A stretch of 64,000 nt of DNA from Parvimonas sp015257355 (GTDB taxonomy: Bacteria; Bacillota; Clostridia; Tissierellales; Peptoniphilaceae), in the NCBI RefSeq assembly GCF_050262165.1, contig NZ_CP189844.1. One strand, 5' to 3'. Under the pieces are notes generated by a model. It worked only from the letters and a program-made list of their open reading frames with translations. It ran no database searches and had not been told where the DNA came from. The stretch's first letter is position 1. Each line of letters opens with the position of its first letter. This document shows, one piece after another, positions 42,891 to 52,000 of the stretch. The position numbers were made by a program, and so were the translations under genes.

Positions 42891-44195
42891 ATGAATATAG
42901 AACTTTTAAAAGGAAAATATCTTGACGAATTAAAAACTATTGCAAAGTCCTATGGAATTGCAAATGTTTCAAAGTATAAAAAGGATGAGTTGATTTCTGA
43001 AATTTTAAAAGCTGATAATGGCTTTGAAAGCGAAGATTCTGAAAAAATTATTATTAATGAACCAGATGAAAATGATTCAAAGAGCAATACTACAACAGTT
43101 TGTGGACTCATTGATATAACAGCAGATGGTTATGGTTTTTTACGTTCAAATGGCTATGATTCTGGAGAGGAAGACACTTATGTTTCTCCAACTCAAATAA
43201 GAAGATTTAGACTTAAAAAGGGAGATAAGATTTTAGGATTAACTAGAGAAAGAAAAGAAACTGAAAAATTTTCTCCACTTATCTATATAAATGAAATAAA
43301 TGACATTAAGGTTTCTGAACTAAAAGCTAGAAAAGATTTTGATGATTTAATTCCAATTTATCCAAATGAAAAATTTACTTTGGAAACAAAAAAAGAAGAG
43401 GTTTCAACTAGGATAATTGACTTTATAGTTCCTATTGGAAAGGGACAGAGAGCTTTAATTGTTGCTCCTCCAAAGGCAGGAAAGACAAGCCTACTTCGTT
43501 CAATTTTAAAAGGTATAGAAATCAATAGTCCAAAGAGCAAGATTTTTGTTTTACTTATTGGAGAAAGACCTGAAGAAGTTACAGAAATGAAGAGATTTAC
43601 AAAAGCTGAAGTAATTGCTTCAACTTTTGATGAATTGCCTCAAAATCATATAAGACTTGCAGAATTTGTACTTGAAAGAGCAAAAAGACTTGTAGAGCTT
43701 GGAGAAGATGTTGTTATTCTAGTTGATAGCATAACAAGACTTTCAAGAGCTTACAATGTAAATACACCTTCCTCTGGAAAAACTCTTACAGGAGGACTTG
43801 ATCCTTTTGCATTGCATAAGCCAAAAAGATTTTTTGGATCTGCGAGAAATGTTGAAAATGGTGGAAGTTTAACTATAATAGCGACAACTCTTGTAGATAC
43901 TGGAAGTAAAATGGACGATATGATTTATGAAGAATTTAAGGGAACTGGAAATATGGAAATTCATTTGAGTAGAAAACTTTCAGAACTTAGAATTTTCCCT
44001 GCCATAGATATTTATAAATCAGGTACTAGAAAAGATGACTTACTTTTGAGTGAAGAAGAAATTCAATCTGCAAATTTAATTCGTAGAAAACTTTCAAATA
44101 CAAATACAAATGAAATTATGGAAAATCTAGTAAAAAACATAAAGAAAACTGAAAACAACGAAGAATTCTTCAAAGCTATCTTAAAAAATAATTAA
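42891..44195 (+). CDS. rho: Transcription termination factor Rho
   Basis: 434 residues from ATG 42891. An upstream frame start at 42834 lies inside glpX and is rejected. An N-terminal Rho-N helical segment (about 1-38) is followed by the RNA-binding cold-shock-like domain (GLIDITADGYGFLRS). Walker A is APPKAGKTSLL, Walker B is VVILVDSITRLSRAYN, and the Q/R loop region is KRFFGSARN. No clear RBS, only a purine-rich AAGAGATAG, so translation probably depends on coupling to glpX. Confidence 0.95.
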   Translation: MNIELLKGKYLDELKTIAKSYGIANVSKYKKDELISEILKADNGFESEDSEKIIINEPDENDSKSNTTTVCGLIDITADGYGFLRSNGYDSGEEDTYVSPTQIRRFRLKKGDKILGLTRERKETEKFSPLIYINEINDIKVSELKARKDFDDLIPIYPNEKFTLETKKEEVSTRIIDFIVPIGKGQRALIVAPPKAGKTSLLRSILKGIEINSPKSKIFVLLIGERPEEVTEMKRFTKAEVIASTFDELPQNHIRLAEFVLERAKRLVELGEDVVILVDSITRLSRAYNVNTPSSGKTLTGGLDPFALHKPKRFFGSARNVENGGSLTIIATTLVDTGSKMDDMIYEEFKGTGNMEIHLSRKLSELRIFPAIDIYKSGTRKDDLLLSEEEIQSANLIRRKLSNTNTNEIMENLVKNIKKTENNEEFFKAILKNN

Positions 44196-44231
44196 AAATT
44201 TAGTTTCAATTTGAAACTTAAGGAGATTTTG

Positions 44232-44693
44232 ATGAAAATTTTAGTTGTGTATTATTCCTATTCAGGAATAACTAGGAGATTAGCGGAAGATATTGCTTTA
44301 ATCACAGACGGAGATTTATTGGAATTAAAACCACTAAGACCTTATTCTTTTTCATATAATACTGCTGTAAAAGAAGCTAGAATTGAAATTGATAAGGGAT
44401 ACTGTCCACCTCTAACTGAAGAAATAGGGAATCTTGATGATGTAGATGTATTTTTTATAGGCTCACCTAATTGGCTTAAGACTTTTGCACCACCAGTTCT
44501 TACTTTTTTACGTTCTGCCAACTTGGATGGCAAAATAATTATTCCTTTCTGCACTCATGGTGGTGGGGGATTTGGAAGAATGATTGATGATATAAAGAAA
44601 GAATGTAAAAATTACGTAGTAAAAGATGGATTAGCCTTAAGTGGATTTTACGATTTTGATGAATTACAAAAATGGTTAGAAAATAATTTATAG
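44232..44693 (+). CDS. Flavodoxin
   Basis: 153 residues from ATG 44232, chosen because AAGGAG lies seven to ten bases upstream. The TTG at 44211 would place the RBS inside the gene. The start MKILVVYYSYSGITRRLAED is the FMN phosphate-binding loop, followed by IGSPNWLKTFAPPVLTFL and FCTHGGGGFGRM, as in the flavodoxin_4 type. Single-electron carrier for anaerobic metabolism. Confidence 0.9.
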   Translation: MKILVVYYSYSGITRRLAEDIALITDGDLLELKPLRPYSFSYNTAVKEARIEIDKGYCPPLTEEIGNLDDVDVFFIGSPNWLKTFAPPVLTFLRSANLDGKIIIPFCTHGGGGFGRMIDDIKKECKNYVVKDGLALSGFYDFDELQKWLENNL

Positions 44694-44707
44694 AATTAGG
44701 GATTTTA

Positions 44708-44744
44708 AAAAACTCAACTTTGAAAAAAGCTGAGTTTTTGTTTT
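44708..44744. terminator. Terminator between flavodoxin and uracil permease genes
   Basis: AAAAACTCAACTTT-GAAA-AAAGCTGAGTTTTT (one mismatch), serving both convergent genes. Confidence 0.8.
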
Positions 44745-44754
44745 TATCTATTAT

Positions 44755-46020
44755 TTATTTATGATTTGACAGTCCAAATTTGTTTAAGAAATGGAATATT
44801 AGGCTTAATACTACTGCGACCATACTTGCAAGAACCATTCCTTTTAATTCCATTCCGAAGAAATTAATTGATATTCCACTAAGTCCTGTTACGAATACAA
44901 CTGAAGTTAAAATCAAGTTTTGGCTATTTGAGTAGTCAACTTTTGAATCAACTAAAAGTCTTATTCCTGACGTACCAATCATTCCATAAAGTAAGAATGT
45001 TATTCCACCGATTACATTTCCAGGTATGCTTTGAATTAACATACTTAAAGGTGCTATAAATGCCATGCAGATTGAAACTACTGCTGCACCTGCAATTACA
45101 TAAACTGAGTACACTTTCGTAACAGCCATTACACCGATATTTTCTCCGTAAGTTGTTGTTGGAACGCCACCAACAAGAGCAGATAGCATAGTTGAGAAGT
45201 TATCAGCAAAGATACTTCTATGTAAACCAGGATCTTCTAAAAGATTATGACCTATTATATTACTAGTTACAACTTGGTGACTTATATGTTCGGAAGTTAT
45301 TACAAGTAATGCTGGAAGCATTATTAAACTTGCTTTGAAGTCAAAAATAGGGAATTGAAAATCTGGTATTGTAAATAATGTTGAAGAAGTAACTGCTGAA
45401 AAGTCTATCATTCCAAAAGCAAGAGCTGCAATATATCCACAAATAATTGCTATAAGTATAGGAATAGTTCCTAAAAACTTTCTAAATACTACTGAACCTA
45501 AAATCGCAACAGAAAGTGTTATTAAGAACACATATACATCAGCATTAGTTGAAGTTTCAGTCAATATATTTGCACCAATTTTTCCACCTCTTATTGTATT
45601 TCCTGCAAGCTCAAGACCTATAAGAGATACAACAGCACCCATTGCTGCAGGTGGAAGTACTATATTTATCCAATCTGTTCTGAATTTATAGATTATATAC
45701 GCCAGAATACAACCTAGAAAACCAGTAGTTGCAAAAGCACCAAGCGCATATCTATAACCCATAGTGTTTATGATAACACCGCCAACTCCCAAAAAGGCAA
45801 AGCTTGAACCTAAATATGCAGGAGCTTTTCCTTTTGTGATAAAGATAAACAACAATGTTCCAATACCATTCATCAAAAGAACAATACCAGGGTTAACATT
45901 GAATAGAATAGGAACTAAAACAGAAGCTCCAAACATAGCAAAAGTATGTTGCAAACTTAAAGGGATAAGCATTGAAAAAGGAACTTTGTCCCTTACGCCA
46001 ATAATTTCTTTGTTATTCAT
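44755..46020 (-). CDS. uraA: Uracil permease (NCS2/UraA family)
   Basis: 421-residue multi-pass (about 14 helices) nucleobase:proton symporter. Conserved substrate-site glutamates are in VITSEHISHQVV and TTYGENIGVMAVTKV. The N-terminus VPFSMLIPLSLQHTFAMFGASVLVP is typical of uracil permeases. It is preceded on the same strand by a leader peptide, an attenuator-like terminator and a 14-bp palindrome beside the RBS, so its expression is probably pyrimidine-controlled. Confidence 0.93.
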   Translation of the reverse strand: MNNKEIIGVRDKVPFSMLIPLSLQHTFAMFGASVLVPILFNVNPGIVLLMNGIGTLLFIFITKGKAPAYLGSSFAFLGVGGVIINTMGYRYALGAFATTGFLGCILAYIIYKFRTDWINIVLPPAAMGAVVSLIGLELAGNTIRGGKIGANILTETSTNADVYVFLITLSVAILGSVVFRKFLGTIPILIAIICGYIAALAFGMIDFSAVTSSTLFTIPDFQFPIFDFKASLIMLPALLVITSEHISHQVVTSNIIGHNLLEDPGLHRSIFADNFSTMLSALVGGVPTTTYGENIGVMAVTKVYSVYVIAGAAVVSICMAFIAPLSMLIQSIPGNVIGGITFLLYGMIGTSGIRLLVDSKVDYSNSQNLILTSVVFVTGLSGISINFFGMELKGMVLASMVAVVLSLIFHFLNKFGLSNHK

Positions 46021-46030
46021 AAAACCTCCA

Positions 46031-46044
46031 TAGACTTAAGTCTA
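46031..46044 (-). promoter_or_regulatory. Perfect palindrome adjacent to the uraA RBS
   Basis: TAGACTTAAGTCTA directly precedes TGGAGG. In RNA it would form a short hairpin against the ribosome site. It could be an operator or a translational control element. Confidence 0.5.
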
Positions 46045-46054
46045 AAAAATATAT

Positions 46055-46084
46055 AAAAAAAATGAAATAACAAAAGTTATTCCA
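46055..46084 (-). terminator. Attenuator-like terminator in the uraA leader
   Basis: On the minus strand TGGAATAAC-TTTT-GTTATTTCA (one G-U pair) is followed by eight T. It lies inside the transcript, 35 bases before the uraA ATG, and begins one base after the stop codon of the leader ORF. Confidence 0.75.
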
Positions 46085-46210
46085 TTAAAAATTAAATATA
46101 ATATTTTTTAAGACAAAAAGTCTGTTATTAAAATTGAAAAAAGGAGTCGTCAAAACAAAATAAAAATAGTTAGATTTATTTGTAACAAAAAGCTTAACTA
46201 AATTTGTCAT
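46085..46210 (-). CDS. 41-residue leader peptide of uraA
   Basis: Starts at ATG 46210-46208 with a perfect RBS (AAGGAGG, 6-nt spacing) and stops at 46087-46085, one base before the attenuator hairpin. The product has nine Phe and eight Asn, reflecting a U-rich transcript rather than a folded protein. It contains an internal AGACTTTTTGTCT hairpin, a possible polymerase pause. A ribosome at the stop would cover the 5' arm of the terminator. The organisation resembles the pyrBI leader of enterobacteria (44 codons). Confidence 0.65.
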   Translation of the reverse strand: MTNLVKLFVTNKSNYFYFVLTTPFFNFNNRLFVLKNIIFNF

Positions 46211-46238
46211 AACTAACCTCCTTAAATTTATCTTCACA

Positions 46239-46244
46239 ATTATA
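46239..46244 (-). promoter_or_regulatory. -10 element for the uraA leader transcript
   Basis: TATAAT on the minus strand, about 30 bases before the leader ATG. A weak TTTACT-like -35 lies 17 bases upstream. Confidence 0.55.
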
Positions 46245-46318
46245 CATCATAAAAAGGAAAAAGTAAAGTTTTAAATTGCATAAATTTATTAAAAATTAAA
46301 GATTTTATTTTGACTTTT

Positions 46319-46472
46319 AGTATGATATAATTAAATTTACCATAAACAATTTAAAAAGAGAACTTAATTTCATCATACTTAACTGCTAAAAAAGTTATAG
46401 AAATGAAAAGTATGATATAATTTAATTAATTATGTATAGTTAAAAAAAGAGTTTTATTTTACTATAAATATT
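46319..46472 (-). repeat. Palindrome set related to the 5605-5890 array
   Basis: Hairpins in the opposite orientation. TCATACT/AGTATGA arms lie at 46373-46379 and 46409-46415. A second, overlapping hairpin has AGTATGAT at 46319 pairing ATCATACT at 46372, and a third has TATAGT/ACTATA arms at 46435-46465. Read on the minus strand, TATATCATA, GTTCTCTTTTT and ATGATGAAATTAA match the first array. Confidence 0.65.
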
Positions 46473-46484
46473 TAGGAGTAAGAA

Positions 46485-48077
46485 ATGAAAGATTATTTAT
46501 CTAAAGTTAAAAAATATATTATTCTTCAAGTAGTATTGGATTTTATAGGAGTTATTTGTTTAGCATTAACTCCATTGATTCAAAAGTGGTTATTCGACTA
46601 TGGATTGCAAAGTACATCAAGTCAAATATTTTTAGCAATTCTATTATATGCTTTATTACTTGGAATTTATTCACTAATGCAATATTTTTGCATTTTAGTA
46701 GCATTTAAATCAGGAATTTCGTTTGAAACAAGACTTAAAAAGAATTTTTTTGATAAAATTTTTAATATGAATAATAAAGTTTTTCACGAAAAACCAATAG
46801 GGGAATATATTTCTATTCAATCAAATGATATTACTGCATTAGAACAAGATTATTTACAACCTATTGTAGATGTGATTCGTTCTGTAAATATGATGTTGAT
46901 TTATGGAGTTATTATCTTTATGAATATCAACTATAAAATTGGTCTAGTTGTAGTTTTATCTTCTATTTTTGCAATTTTTATTCCAAAGATATTCGGAAAA
47001 ATGTTAGATAATAGCAGAAGTAATTACCAAAGGCATCTTGGAAAATATACTTCAACTATTTCCGATTTGCTTGAAGGTTTTGGCTTAATAAATTCTAAAA
47101 CGATTGAAAATATAAAAAACAGACATAATGAAATTCTACATAAAACTGCAGATAAAAGATATGAATTTGGAAAGAAAAAGGCACTGGTACTTGGATTAAG
47201 TGATTTAATGACTAAAATGGTTAGGGCTTTTACTTTTGCGATTGTAGGATATTTATTCTATAAAAAGGAGATAACTGTAGGTGTTGCAATAGCGACATTA
47301 AGCTATTCTTCAGCTTTTATTGACCCTATTGATAGCTTGCTATATGATATTACGGCTATCCGTTCAGTAAATTCTACAAAACAAAATATACTTTCATTTT
47401 TAAATAAAAAATCAGAAACAGAAAGCAAAAAAGAATTGGAAAAATTTAAAAATGAGCTGATTTTTGATAATGTAAATTTCACAGTTGATAAACTACAACT
47501 AGAAGATATAAACTTAAAAATAGAAAAAGGTAAAAAATATGCAATTGTTGGTAAATCAGGTGCAGGAAAGTCAACTTTTTTAAATTTATTACTTGGAATA
47601 CACAAGCCAATTCGGGGGGAAGTAAGTATTGACGGAGAAAATGTAACAGAGCTTAATTTATCAAATTCATTGCTTTATATGAGTCAACATGAGCATATTT
47701 ATAGTGCATCTGTAAAGGAAAATATAACGGTCTTTGATTCATATTCTTATGATTACATTCCTAATAATGCTCATGAAATTTCAATAATCAATGATATTCT
47801 TAATAGAAATACTACAGACTGTTCAAATTTTAGTGGAGGAGAGAAAAGAGTTCTAGCACTACTTCGTATATTGTGTAGAAAAGGAGATATATTAGTTTTA
47901 GATGAACCTTTTACAGGTGTTGATACAGAAAGCATCTCAAAATTAGAAGATGTTTTATTAAAATCTGATCAAACAGTATTGATTGTAACTCATAATACAT
48001 CAATTGAACATCTTAAAAACTTTGATAATGTGATTAAAGTGATAGATGGAAAGGTATTTATGGAAAGAATTAATTAA
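46485..48077 (+). CDS. ABC exporter half-transporter (membrane domain plus ATPase)
   Basis: 530 residues. Six membrane helices lie in about 1-290 (type IV exporter fold). The ATPase domain from about 325 has Walker A GKSGAGKST (356-364), signature NFSGGEKRVLALLRIL, Walker B ILVLDEPFTGVD and H-loop IVTHNTS. The pre-signature and Q-loop region is short (LLYMSQHEHIYSASV). It is a single gene, so it is probably a homodimer. Substrate unknown (drug, lipid or peptide). TAGGAG precedes the ATG. Confidence 0.9.
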   Translation: MKDYLSKVKKYIILQVVLDFIGVICLALTPLIQKWLFDYGLQSTSSQIFLAILLYALLLGIYSLMQYFCILVAFKSGISFETRLKKNFFDKIFNMNNKVFHEKPIGEYISIQSNDITALEQDYLQPIVDVIRSVNMMLIYGVIIFMNINYKIGLVVVLSSIFAIFIPKIFGKMLDNSRSNYQRHLGKYTSTISDLLEGFGLINSKTIENIKNRHNEILHKTADKRYEFGKKKALVLGLSDLMTKMVRAFTFAIVGYLFYKKEITVGVAIATLSYSSAFIDPIDSLLYDITAIRSVNSTKQNILSFLNKKSETESKKELEKFKNELIFDNVNFTVDKLQLEDINLKIEKGKKYAIVGKSGAGKSTFLNLLLGIHKPIRGEVSIDGENVTELNLSNSLLYMSQHEHIYSASVKENITVFDSYSYDYIPNNAHEISIINDILNRNTTDCSNFSGGEKRVLALLRILCRKGDILVLDEPFTGVDTESISKLEDVLLKSDQTVLIVTHNTSIEHLKNFDNVIKVIDGKVFMERIN

Positions 48078-48090
48078 TAAAACATTTAAT

Positions 48091-48127
48091 AAAAAACGAC
48101 AAATCTTCAAGATTTGTCGTTTTTTTA
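48091..48127. terminator. Bidirectional terminator between ABC exporter and ribU
   Basis: AACGACAAATCTT-CAAGATTTGTCGTT with A-run and T-run on either side. Confidence 0.92.
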
Positions 48128-48141
48128 TATGATTATTAAAT

Positions 48142-48738
48142 TTATTTTCTTTTTAATATTGGTGATATTCTTTTGTATAATAATGATGTTACTATTGAAG
48201 TAACAGCTGTTTTAACTAAGTTAAAAGGTAATATTGAGAATAACATTAATGTAAAGTAACTTTTTACAAGTGGATTTATCTTTGCAACCATTCCTACAAA
48301 AGCATTTAAGTCAATCTTTAAAAGTTTTGCATAAAGTGGGAAAATAACAAAATAATTGCTTAATGTTGCAACTAAAGACATTGTAATACTACCTATTACA
48401 AGTCCTAGTAAAGCAGATTTTTTGCTTTTATTGTGTTTGTAGATAAAAGCTGTTGTTAAAACTAAAGTTGATGAAACTATTAAGTTTGAAAGCTCTCCAA
48501 CATAAAAAGTTTTTGTTCCATTAATTATAATATTTAATAAAAGCTTGATACAAACGATTAAAAATCCTGCAAGTGGTCCCATTGCAAATCCACCTATTAG
48601 AGCAGGTAGCTCTGCAATATCTATTTCCATAAAAGTTGGTGCAAATGGTAGTGGAACTTTAATAAACATCAAAAGTACGGATATAGATGCAAGAATTGCA
48701 ATTTTTGTGATTTCTGAAATACCAAATTTTTTATTCAT
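48142..48738 (-). CDS. ribU: Riboflavin ECF transporter S component
   Basis: 198 residues, about six helices. The motif MEIDIAELPALIGGFAMGPLAGF is the RibU/ECF S-component signature near the first external loop, and KTFYVGELSN is also conserved. It needs the shared EcfA/EcfT energising module encoded elsewhere. An FMN riboswitch and terminator precede it on the same strand, which confirms riboflavin as the substrate. Confidence 0.95.
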   Translation of the reverse strand: MNKKFGISEITKIAILASISVLLMFIKVPLPFAPTFMEIDIAELPALIGGFAMGPLAGFLIVCIKLLLNIIINGTKTFYVGELSNLIVSSTLVLTTAFIYKHNKSKKSALLGLVIGSITMSLVATLSNYFVIFPLYAKLLKIDLNAFVGMVAKINPLVKSYFTLMLFSILPFNLVKTAVTSIVTSLLYKRISPILKRK

Positions 48739-48761
48739 AATAACCTCCTAAATTTTAGCAA

Positions 48762-48787
48762 AAAAAAATGCCATCTTTAGGGCATGA
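48762..48787 (-). terminator. Expression-platform terminator of the FMN riboswitch
   Basis: ATGCC-CTAAAGAT-GGCAT followed by eight T on the minus strand, between the aptamer and the ribU RBS. Confidence 0.88.
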
Positions 48788-48791
48788 CAAT

Positions 48792-48898
48792 TTCTTCTCT
48801 CATCCAGACTTTAACTGTCGGTATTGGAATTTCACCAATTCAGCATAATGCTCGCAGACTTTACTGCCGGTGAGGAAACGACCCTCGCCCTGAAGACA
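48792..48898 (-). promoter_or_regulatory. FMN riboswitch (RFN element)
   Basis: On the minus strand the conserved aptamer blocks occur in order: CTTCAGGGCGAGGGT, TCACCGGCAGTAAAG, TGCGAGC, GCTGAATTGGTGAAATTCC, ACCGACAGTTAAAGTCTGGATGAGAGAAG (read in parts). Binding of FMN would favour the downstream terminator and stop ribU transcription, the standard arrangement. Confidence 0.97.
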
Positions 48899-49019
48899 AT
48901 TTGAGTATATCACAATAAATAAGCATTGTCAATAAAAGATAAAAATTTTTTAACTTTAATAAGATATCCTTATATATAAAGCTGTATTCATAAGGAACGC
49001 TAATCAATTGTCAAAATAT

Positions 49020-49048
49020 TTGCAATTTATTTTTTTATGGTATATAAT
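49020..49048 (+). promoter_or_regulatory. Promoter of the cell-wall-binding-repeat protein
   Basis: TTGCAA (49020-49025), 17 bases, TATAAT (49043-49048), about 38 bases before the ATG. Confidence 0.7.
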
Positions 49049-49086
49049 TTAATAGCACAAAATTTATTTTATGGAGGCAATTTATT

Positions 49087-52000
49087 ATGAAAATGCTAAA
49101 AAAGATTTTTGCATTCGTACTATTGTTCTCGATAGTATTTAGTTCTATTGGAATAAGTACATATGCAAAAGAATCAAGTGCTCTAACGGAAGTTGTGGAT
49201 TCTAGTATTACATCTCCAGAAGAAGATGGAAAGAGAGTTTTCACACTTAAAGGTTCTGATTTAGAGGATAATGATATTAAGGCAAAGGTAGTTGTTAAAG
49301 GTCAGACAGAACGTCTAGCAGATGTCGAAAACTCAATTACTTTTTCTGAAGACACTAAGGAAAGTTCAAGTAGAAAGGTAGTTACTTTAACTTTTCCAAA
49401 AAATGAAACTGCAAAAAGTATACAATATGAAGTTTCTTTTAGTGTAAACGGTGATAATGGTTCATTCTATGAAGAATTTAAAAAAGTTGTTAGAATCAGA
49501 AAATCTACAACAGATAATGGTGGAGTAGTAACTCCAGTAGAACCAGTATTTCCAAGACCTGTTATTGAAAATGCGATTGTAAATGTAGATTCAGATGTTG
49601 AAAATCTTTCAGCAGAAGGTGGAGAAGTTAATCTAACTGTATTTACTAAGAGAATTAATGATAAACACATTTCTCCAGATAAAATAAAACTTCAAGTATC
49701 ATTAGATGGAGTTGTAACAGATTTAGGAAAAAATGTAGAAGTGAAGGGTGAAAAAGCTAAAAAGACAATGACTTTAAATTTCCCTAAAAATACTACTACA
49801 AAAGAACAAGTTTATACAATTAAATTTAATACTATTGGAGTTGATACAGAATATCAAGACGAACCAATTATAACTATTAAAGTTGCTCCTGGTGAACAAA
49901 TAATTGAAGAAAATGCAATTGTTAGAGTTACGCCAGAAAATCAAAACTTACCTACAGAAGGTGGAAAAGCTAATTTAGAATTAATTACTAAAAGAGTTAA
50001 TGATAATCATATTACTGCTGACCAAGTAAAGGTACAAGTATTATTAAATAATGTTGATACAAACTTAGGTAAAAAAGCAGTAGTAGAAGGAGATAAAGCT
50101 AGAAAGACAATCTCAATAGATTTTCCTAAAAATAATACTACTAGTGAACAAGTTTATACTTTAAAATTCAATACAAATGGATCTGAAACAGCATTTCAAG
50201 ATAATCCAACAGTTACTGTAACTGTTGCTCCTGGTGCTGAAGAAAATAAAATGGTAATTAATGAGCTTAAAGCAAAAATTCCAAATATGCCAAAAGATGG
50301 TGGAGTTAATACTATTACTGTTAAAGGTGAAAATTTAGAGTCTGATAAGCTTAAACTTGAAATTTTTAAAGTTGAAAATGGTGTTGAAACAAAAGTTAAT
50401 ATGCCATATACTTTTAATGGTACAAGTAAAGTTCAAAGTGCTTCTTTAGATTTCCCTAAGGCAACTTCAAATAAAGAAGAAGTTTATAAGGTTAAATTAA
50501 ATGATAAAGAAGTTACTGTTACTGTAGGTGGCGAAGAAAGTGGTGAAATCATTGATTTACACCCTAGTAATGTATATATTGACAATACTAAAACAAAAAT
50601 AACTTTAAAATTTGATGAAAAAATATTTACAGTTAAGGATGTTGAAACTTTAAAAGCTGGAATTTCATATAAGAAAGAAACTTCTGATATTTTTGCAAAA
50701 TTAAAAGCAGAAGATAAGGTAGAAATTGTTGAAGATAAAATTGTTGTAACTTTAGCAAATCCAGTTGAAATTAAAAATGGTGCAGCAATTAGACTTGAAG
50801 AAAGAATAATTAAAGATGCTAATAACAGAGAAAATAGAGCTGTTGAACAATTTATCAAAGGCGCTCTACCAATAGTTAATGAAGCAAATATTGTTGAGGG
50901 CGAAGTTTTAACTAAAATTGGTGGAAATGTAAAAGTAAAATTAGTTGGTGAAAATTTAAGTGAAGCTGTAATGGTTAAAATCTTAAAGAATAATAAAGAT
51001 AAAACTTCTAATTCTGAAATTACAGATACAGCAAATGTAAAAGTAGAAGTAGTAAATAATAAAGAACAAAATATAACTTTTGTTTTACCACAAAATTCTA
51101 CTGAAAAAGCTGAAACTTATTCAGTTATGGTATCTTTAGATAAAGGTAAAACATATTCTTCAGCAATTGGAGTTAATATTTTACAAAATAGAGCAAAAAG
51201 ATTAGTTGCAACAGTTTTACCAACAGAAAAATTGACTGATAAGCCTATTTTAAGCTTTATGTCAATCCAATCTTATGGAACAACAGGTGGCGGAACTGAA
51301 CATCCTGATGTTACTCATACTTTCACTCCAGTTGGCCAAGAAAGTAAAAAGACTTGGGTTACTATGTTTGGAGCTAATTTCAATAAAGCATTAACTAAAA
51401 TTAAAGTAGTTGATGAAAATGGAGTAGAATGGTATCCATTACAAAATGAAGGTACTTCTGATAGTATGGACAACTTTATTATGGTAAGTCCTGATGGTAC
51501 TGGAATTTACGGGAATGGTAATACTCAAATGTTTGAGCTTATTTGTCCAAGAAATATTACAAGTCCATCAAATCCAAATGGAGATGTTACTTTTAAATAT
51601 TTAGTAGCGGTTGATGGAGTAAACTTCGACCAAGAAATTTTTGTAAAAGCAACTGTTGTAAATGACCAAGTTGGGAAAAAAGAAAATCTTACTCCTGATG
51701 AAATTTCTGAAGTAAAAGTTAAACATGAAACAGCTGATGGAAAAGTAGCTTTTCCTGAAACAACTGTTAGAGGTTACAAATGGTCTAAACTTAGATCTTT
51801 TAATGTAAGACCTATTGAAAATAATGAAGATTTTGACGCTATAAAATATAAGGTTGTTAGAGCTGACGGAAGTATTGAAGAAAAAGAAATTGGATATATT
51901 CATGAAGAAAAAGTTAAAGATATTAAAGAAGTAACTTTTATTTACAAGAGTAAAATAAATCCAGAAGAAGAAATAACACTTACAGATGAAGAAACAAAGA

